Of a DNA stretch of 64,000 nt, positions 58,501-64,000 are shown piece after piece (position 1 is the first letter of the stretch; each line of letters begins with the position of its first letter). The position numbers and the translations under genes are program-made. The notes beneath the pieces are model-generated. The model saw only the letters and a list, made by a program, of their open reading frames with translations, was not told the origin of the DNA and searched no databases. Source of the stretch: Tetradesmus obliquus (lineage: Eukaryota > Chlorophyta > Chlorophyceae > Sphaeropleales > Scenedesmaceae); contig CP126196.1 of the NCBI GenBank assembly GCA_030272155.1, positions 2,852,001 to 2,916,000 on the forward strand. Direction: 5' to 3'.

Positions 58501-60944
58501 CTCAGCTTGCTGCTGTAGCAGTCGCAACTCTGCACTGACCGCACAGCATACATGGTCATTGCTGCCACAAGACAGCCACGCCAGGGGCACCACAACAGCA
58601 GCAAGTGCATATGCATCTTCTTGTTCTGAGTACTTGCAGCCTGCACCGCTCCCTGCTACTTGCTTCTCACCAATATCATGTTCACCTGCTGGCATTGCCT
58701 GCTGCTGCACCACACCATTCTGCAGCTACCTGGGTGGCAACCTGCTGAAGGGCACACTCCCAGCCAGCTGGGGCACCACACTGAAGCCGGTGGAGCTGTG
58801 AGTGTGAAATGCATACCTTGAAGTTCATAGTTTTCTTTCTACATTGTGACGTGCTTTTGGTGAGGGGCACTACCAGCCAGTTGAGGCACCATGCTGAAAC
58901 CTGTGGTGCTGTGAGTGTGGAATGCATCCGTGAACATTGCATTCTGTAGTGTGAAGCGCTGTTGGTGAGGGACAGCCTGCCAGCCAGTTGGGGCACCACG
59001 CTGAAGCCCGTGGAACTGTGAGTGACACTTAAGATGCATACTGCCCTTTGCACTGCATGCAGCCGTGTGATGTTGTATGCCTTCGCAGTGTGCTTCAGTC
59101 AACCACCTGAAGCGCACAAGTAACTGAGGAATAACTTGACATGTTGCACTGCCTTTTGGGCAAACACAGAGCTAATCTCGCTTCTTCTGCACCTGAGGGC
59201 AGCTGTGCGCTATGGTGCAGGCTGATCAGCGCGTTGGCAGCATATTGTCTGATGGGTACCATCGCTGCTGCTGCTGCCGCTGCCGCTGCTGCTGCTGCTG
59301 CTGCTGCAGGTTTTTGAATGACAACCAGCTGGAGGGGCCCCTGCCTCCTCAGTGGGGCTCCATGAGCACACTCAACGTGCTGTGAGTGCCTGCAGGCTGT
59401 GTATGCAGATCCATTCAATGTGCGACCCAGCAGCTGCAGAAAAGCGCACTGCAGCACAGCAATGTGTATGCCGGGCAACATCCCTCTGCCAGGCAAAATG
59501 GGGCTGTGACTTTCAGCGCATGCTGCGCCATACTCCTCTCGCAGCAACGTTTGTTGCATTTCCAGCTGTCGCTAAAAGGCCAGCCTGTGCATCCTTGTGA
59601 CTGCTACAAAGTTGTGTCGTCATGGTGCTTCATATCTCAGTCTCAGTCCGTGCCACCTTCTGCTGCTGCTGCTGCTGTTCACAGGAGCCTGCCGTACAAC
59701 CAGTTCACTGGGGGCCTGCCCCGTTAGTGGGGTGCCATGAGCAGCCTGCAGATCCTCAAGCTTTACAGCTGCTGCGACTCTGATACAAATCTTAGTTAGC
59801 ACTGTCCGCTGTCTCTACGTGCAGGAGCCTGCCGTACAACCAGTTCACCGGGGGGCTGCCCCCTCAGTGGGGTGCTATGACCAGTCTGCATATCCTCAAG
59901 CTCAACAACAACAAGCTGCGGGGAGGCGTGCCGCAGACCTACGGCAACCTCAAACAGATCAGCACCATGTGAGCGGGATGCAGGTGTTTTGTTCAAAAAA
60001 ACTGCTTTACAGTGGATTCTGCATTGCAGGGTGAAAGACAGCGTCAAGCAGATCAACACCATGGTTTGCGCAGCTGGCTTCGTTGCTTGCTTGGTGGGAT
60101 TGGTGTCAGATTTCTTCAGTCACAGCCGGTGCATGCGCTCCTCAAGCTGCGGGGAGGCGTGCCGCAGACCTATGGCAACCTCAAGCAGATCAGCACCATG
60201 TGAGCGGGGTGCGGATGTCTTTCATGCCATCATAGAATGGTGTGGGCGGCGCCGGGCACGTCTAAGTGACAGCCAGTGCACGCATCACAGTCGCAGCTGG
60301 TTGACATTGCTGCACACCGAAAGGCAAAACGTCAAGATCAGCAACAGGCATAGTCCTGGCAGCCAGCATCTGCTAGCAAGAGACTGCACAGCCAGCAGCA
60401 GCAGCAACCAACGTGCAGACACTTCTTACAGTTGCCGGCTGCTCTGTGCAGCTGCAGCTGCATGGCCAGGCACAGATGCAGGCCTTCTCGCGTATACCGC
60501 AGCAGCTGCTGACATGCTGCCCTTGCTGTTTATTCCCACCACGTGCAGCACCATCTTCAACAACCCTCAGATGGCTGGCTGCGTGCCTGAGGCGTGGAGC
60601 GGCAAGAGCAAGAATGGCGTGGGTGAGTGCGGCGCGTGTGGTGCCACCACCCCAGTGGCGGTCGCGGCTGCCTGGTGGGGATGGTGCAGCAGATGTCCAG
60701 TTCAGATAAAAAATCCAAGTGCAAATGTCCCAACATCTAGCAATGCCTTTGCTGCCTTTGCTGCATGTGTCGCAACCATGTGTCATTCTCCACAGGCAGC
60801 TCTTGTGCCTTGACCACTGGCAGCATGTGTCGTTCTCCACGGGCAACCTGTGGGCTCTATGCTCACCCAGCACACGCAGTTTCTTGCAGCATCTCTGACC
60901 GTGTCTGGTTCACCTTGCACGCGCTGAGACACTCCTGTGTGTGG

Positions 60945-60996
<52 letters not shown>

Positions 60997-61105
60997 AGGC
61001 TACTTCCAGTCGCCCTCTGGCACGCTGTCTGACGACATCAAGGACGCCACACGGGGCACAGCCATCACGGGCTTCTGCTGCAAGGGCTGGCGCTACTGCG
61101 TGTGA
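55599..61105 (+). CDS. Secreted LysM-like / leucine-rich repeat protein
   Basis: Ten in-phase exons: 55599-55943, 56567-56708, 57173-57406, 57847-57967, 58297-58377, 58726-58797, 59310-59381, 59825-59968, 60549-60622, 60999-61105. They give 463 residues. A signal peptide (APCLCLLLLGACSAVQA) is followed by a Gly-rich stretch. Next is a LysM-like segment (CVVYEGSGSETVQTVSRLF, YLNVLADNQ, LAGRSILLCD) and a Pro/Ala linker. Then comes a plant-type LRR N-cap (ALLQFKAAVDPANAVLKDW, CTWVYVTCD) and about six LRRs (LNDNQLEGPLPPQWGSM, LPYNQFTGGLPPQWG, LNNNKLRGGVPQTYGNL). The C-terminus is Cys-containing (GFCCKGWRYCV). No membrane helix or kinase is seen, so it is probably extracellular. The CAA-G to CG-CTG splice joining linker and N-cap shows that both halves are one gene. 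Confidence 0.82.
56121..56371. mobile_element. MITE-like element with ~40-bp terminal inverted repeats in LRR gene intron 1
   Basis: Left arm gattacttgtaactgccaca (56128 on) pairs with the right arm at 56332-56364. Allowing mismatches the arms extend to gggta at both ends. A tat trinucleotide flanks each side. The interior is C-rich, including a run of 20 C at 56310-56329. No coding capacity. Confidence 0.8.
56730..56842 (+). repeat. 8-bp tandem repeat (cttgccag)
   Basis: About 13 units of cttgccag with variants (cttgtcag, gttgtctg) in intron 2 of the LRR gene. Confidence 0.9.
57501..57655 (+). repeat. 34-bp tandem repeat, four copies
   Basis: Units start cagcagcggttggttgactt at 57513, 57547, 57581 and 57615; nearly identical. 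Located in intron 3 of the LRR gene. Confidence 0.95.
57750..57801 (+). repeat. Decoy copy of LRR N-cap exon 5' edge
   Basis: Acceptor plus ALLQYQAAVDP-encoding start repeated about 95 bp upstream of the real exon at 57847 (ALLQFKAAVDP). Confidence 0.9.
58852..59027 (+). repeat. Two decoy copies of the LRR exon ending at 58797
   Basis: Bases about 58860-58920 and 58968-59025 repeat the exon end (LPASWGTTLKPVEL plus GTGAGTG donor). The first has a stop (CAG to TGA context), the second is closer to the original. Both are downstream. Confidence 0.9.
59681..59765 (+). repeat. Decoy copy of LRR exon 8 5' part with in-frame stop
   Basis: Encodes SLPYNQFTGGLPR followed by TAG where the real exon has a Gln codon, then WGAM. 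It lies about 140 bp upstream of the real exon (59825). Confidence 0.92.
60027..60205 (+). repeat. Two decoy copies of LRR exon 8 3' edge
   Basis: Bases about 60033-60065 hold a short copy (VKQINTM). Bases 60138-60205 repeat LRGGVPQTYGNLKQISTM with the GTGAGCGGGG donor. Both are downstream of the real exon end at 59968. Confidence 0.9.
60949..60995 (+). repeat. (CTG)n tract ending at the last LRR acceptor
   Basis: About 15 CTG units running into the acceptor of the final exon (60999). Confidence 0.9.
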
Positions 61106-61144
61106 GGCTGCAGCTGCTGCTGTGTGTAAGGAGCCGCTGCTTCT

Positions 61145-61440
61145 GTCGCAGCTGCTGCTGCTGGCTATCAGCCATCACCAGCTACAGCTGCAAGGGCTGG
61201 CGCTACTGGGTCTGAGGCCGCCGCCGCTGCTGCTGGTGGCTGCTGGCTTTCAGCCGTCACGCTTCTGCTGCAAGGGCTGGCGCTACTGTGTGTGAGGCTC
61301 TGACGCTCAGCCATCACCAGCTTTTTGCTGCGGTTGCTGGCACTGCCGTGTGCAAGGCAGCAGCTGCTGCTGGTGGCTGCTGGCTCTCAGCCATCGCAGG
61401 CTTCTGCTGCAAGGGCTGGCGCTGCTGCGTGTGAGGCAGC
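61145..61440 (+). repeat. Four decoy copies of the LRR gene's terminal exon end
   Basis: Copies at about 61165-61215, 61250-61298, 61308-61360 and 61390-61438 match the exon end TAITGFCCKGWRYCV-stop. Three keep TGA at the same place; one has lost it. All follow the real stop at 61103-61105. Confidence 0.92.
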
Positions 61441-62849
61441 AGCTGCTGCTGCTGGCGGCGGCTGCTGCAGCTTGATGTCATGCGTGCGTATACGTGTAGA
61501 CTAATCTCAATGCATGGCACAGGTCTGTTCTGCTTGGACACACTCATCAAACATACAGGCTTTCATGCATGTCAGCAGCTGTTACGCCAGCTTGTCATTT
61601 GTCGCCTGGTTTGACTCACCGCACTGCCACATAACAAGTGTTGCTCAACGCAGCGTTGCAGGTGTGCTTGACTGCAGGTGGCTTACATTGCTTACTTTTA
61701 CGCATGCACACAAGCCAAGGACTGCATGCAGTGTTACGTCAAAAAGCTGGTCAGTGCCAGTTGTTGGCAGTGCGTGATTGTGCTTGCATCAGATGGAGGG
61801 GCGACTGGTCAGTGACATCGGCGTGCTTTCCAAAAACTTGTGTGAGTGCTGGACCTTTGCCACACTTACAACACTTTGTAGGTTGAGCTCTGAATGCATG
61901 CGCCAGCTGCTGTAAAAGCTGTGTTGCTGGCTGGTCAGGTCGGGTTGTGTGTCGGGAAATCGTTCAACTAGTTGCAGTTGACTGTGGGGCTGTAGAGTTT
62001 GCAGGAAGCCCTGTTGCAGCGTGCTGCCCGTCTGGCAGGCACTTTTTCACAGAGGGTTTTGGCGTGTGACAACATTAACCCTGAGCAACGTTGTAATTCG
62101 TATTTGACGATGCAGGAAGGGCTCACTGGTGTGGATGCCATCGCTTTCAACACACTGCATGGCTGGTTCCGTGGCACATTCCAACTAATCGCTGCCAGGG
62201 TGTTCTGTTACCAACGAGTAGCGACATCTGTACAGATCATCCTGGCAGCTAGCCAATATGATGATGCGGGAGCTTCCATGCACAGCCACTGGCAGCAGGC
62301 ACGGCGCGTGCTGTCCCAAACACAACCCCAAGCTTGAATGCCGCCGGCACACACAGCGGCGAAGCGAACGCAATCACTCAGTCAACACAGCACACACAGC
62401 AACGTGTGTGAGCACACATAGCTGTGGAAAAAACAGTCCCCCAATGCGACAGTCAGATGAGCCGACAGCTGCACTGTAGCGCAGTGCCCCGGTACGATGC
62501 CACCAGTCCAGCCAATGGCGCTGCCAGCAAAGCCACGCGTGTGCACATGCAGCAACCTTTTGCCTGCAAGCATGCTTGCGCCTGCGCAGGACGTGCATGC
62601 TGTGCACGGCATGTCATGACAGCTGGCTGATCGTGAACGCACAGAGGTGGAGGCGGCTGGCGGCAACCCAGCGGCGCTGCACAAGCGCTGTGCACCACGG
62701 CTAGGCGCTGGCCACATTTTCCGTGTAGCCGCACACCGCTTGAAACATCTACTACGTTTCAAATCATGTAGACATCAAATCCGCAGCAGCATGTTACAGC
62801 TGCGCCTGCTGCTGCTGCTTGGGGAGCATCCAAAGCTTGTGTCCCGTGA
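61441..62849. other. No gene resolved
   Basis: Possible isolated exon at 61794-61842 (MEGRLVSDIGVLSKNL between an AG and a GTGAGT) but no partner exons were found. Otherwise no coding or RNA gene recognised. Confidence 0.3.
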
Positions 62850-63009
62850 TGCTGTCCACCGTGGCCACCTTCAGCAGCAGGCGCCAAGATACCCTACACC
62901 CCAACCCTGGCAGCTTCAAGGCGCCTGGAACTACTACCATAGACCCTAGTCCCCTGCAGGAACTTCAGGGCGCCTGGGGCTAAACCCGATAACCTAAGCC
63001 CTGCAAGCC
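62850..63009 (-). repeat. Decoy copies of TFIIF-like gene 3' end
   Basis: ccaccgtggccaccttcagc at about 62859-62890 resembles the coding segment near 63058-63085. The segment around the stop (caaggcgcccgg) also recurs two or three times between 62918 and 63020. All lie downstream of the gene. Confidence 0.6.
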
Positions 63010-63898
63010 TCAAGGCGCCCGGGGCTTCAGCACCATGCACTTGACCCCATCGACCATATCCACCTTGGCCACCTGCAGCAGCCGCTGCTTGAGCAGCGCC
63101 TTGCCCTCCGGTGCCAGTGACAGGTGCTGCTGCAGCAGCGCCAGCAGCTGAACAGGGATCGGCCCCATGGCTCGTAGCGCCTCAATCACACCTTCTGTGG
63201 TGGGCACACCCTGCGGGTCTAGCTGGTGGGCAGCCCACCTCGGGGCAGGAGGGCCGGCTGCTGCTGCTGCTGCTGGGCCAGGAGGAGCAGCAGCAGCAGC
63301 ACCGTCGCTGCCGCCGGCAGCAGCTGCATCGCTGCGCTTGCGCTTAGCGCTGGGCTGCTGCTGCTGCTGAGGCGGCGGCGTCGCGCGCCGGCCTGCTGCT
63401 GCTGCTGCTGCTCCTGGAGGCGGCGTGCGCCGCTTCCCCCCTGGGGGAGTGGCGCTCCTGCCGCTGCCCTGGCCTGCCAATGCTGCTGCCATTGCTACTG
63501 AAGGTGGCGTGGCACCGCGTTTGCCGGCGCCTGGGGTGCCGTCCCTGGCTGCTGCTGCTGCTGCTGCTGCTGGTGGTGTTGCGCCGCGCTGGCCGGGTGC
63601 GGGGGAGCGGTAGCGGCTGCTGCTGGCGGCTGCCGCCTGCTTGCGCCGCTTGAAGCCTTGCGGGGAGATGCCGTCAGCGTCCTGCGCAGCAGCAGCGTTG
63701 GTCGCAGCAACGTTGGCAGCATACAACGGCACAATTCTTTGGTGCATGCTCAGCATTGCAGGTTTGCAGGTAGCGGTGTATTACAGCATGGCCGGCACTG
63801 CAATGCTGCTGCTGCTGCTGCTGCTGCGCCCTCACCTCATCAGCTGCCTTGGCCAGCCTGTCCAGGTAGTCCTCGTCAAAGTTCTCGTCATCGTCAAC
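63010..63898 (-). CDS. TFIIF alpha (RAP74)-like protein, 3' part; 5' end outside window
   Basis: Two in-phase exons are visible: 63898-63836 (DDDENFDEDYLDRLAKAADE) and 63681-63010 (DADGISPQGFKRRKQ to the stop), 244 residues in total. After a low-complexity region with repeated TPP motifs (GATPP, RTPPPG) and a basic patch (SAKRKRS), the last 70 residues form a probable winged helix: TTEGVIEALRAMGPIPVQLL, LLKQRLLQVAKVDMVDG, CMVLKPRAP. The acidic stretch, basic/Ser-Pro linker and C-terminal winged helix match the RAP74 C-terminus, which binds FCP1 phosphatase and TFIIB. The key N-terminal domain lies beyond position 64000. The call is tentative. Confidence 0.5.
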
Positions 63899-63910
63899 CT
63901 GCAGTGATGT

Positions 63911-63912
<2 letters not shown>

Positions 63913-63958
<46 letters not shown>
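63913..63958 (+). repeat. (CAG)n run, (CTG)n in gene sense
   Basis: About 15 triplets just upstream (gene sense) of the acceptor of the exon at 63898. Confidence 0.88.
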
Positions 63959-63959
<1 letters not shown>

Positions 63960-64000
63960 GAGGAGGTTGGGCGCAGTGGTGGCAAAAGCCCAGCACACAA

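Noticed and set aside
59681-59765. An additional LRR exon
   Set aside because: It contains an in-frame TAG and is a partial copy of the next exon; treated as a decoy.

Overview
The window looks like nuclear DNA of a green alga (Chlorophyta, probably Chlorophyceae). Genes are intron-rich with GT-AG introns, often with GTGAG or GTGCG donors. Low-complexity CAG/CTG runs are dense. TGTAA, the usual chlorophyte polyadenylation signal, lies downstream of several stops. The gene set includes a flagellar radial-spoke NDK (NME5/RSP23 type), a GARP/Myb-SHAQKYF-like factor, POLD4 and LSM8. The exact species cannot be named from sequence alone.

Layout, left to right: a partial PP2C phosphatase (-); a small STI1-domain protein (-) head-to-head with an EamA/DMT transporter (+); a 55-bp tandem repeat; a Pus1/TruA pseudouridine synthase (-) head-to-head with POLD4 (+); an unrecognised small protein (-); NME5/RSP23 (-); an M3 zinc metallopeptidase (-) head-to-head with a GARP transcription factor (+); a minus-strand hammerhead ribozyme motif; an unrecognised gene followed by five copies of a roughly 690-bp cassette; an LRR/F-box-like protein (-); a miniature inverted-repeat element; a quinone oxidoreductase (-) head-to-head with LSM8 (+, with a 48-bp minisatellite in an intron); two glycine-zipper genes back to back (-/+); a class I/II aminotransferase (-) head-to-head with a secreted LysM-like/LRR protein (+); and a TFIIF-alpha-like gene (-) cut by the right edge. 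All six plus-strand genes start head-to-head with a minus-strand gene.

Exon structures were rebuilt by hand. In most multi-exon genes consecutive GT-AG junctions keep phase through to the stop, giving full-length proteins of 209, 111, 297, 1007, 860, 366, 101, 120, 137, 389 and 463 residues.

The most striking feature is not a gene. Almost every long intron, and the DNA just past several stop codons, carries partial decayed copies of the neighbouring exon edge together with its splice site. Copies of an exon 5' end plus acceptor always lie upstream of the real exon. Copies of an exon 3' end plus donor (or stop) always lie downstream. This polarity is what recurrent tandem duplication across exon-intron boundaries would leave. 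Many acceptors also sit at the end of a sense-strand (CTG)n tract. These two patterns, with the hammerhead motif, are the observations most worth checking.
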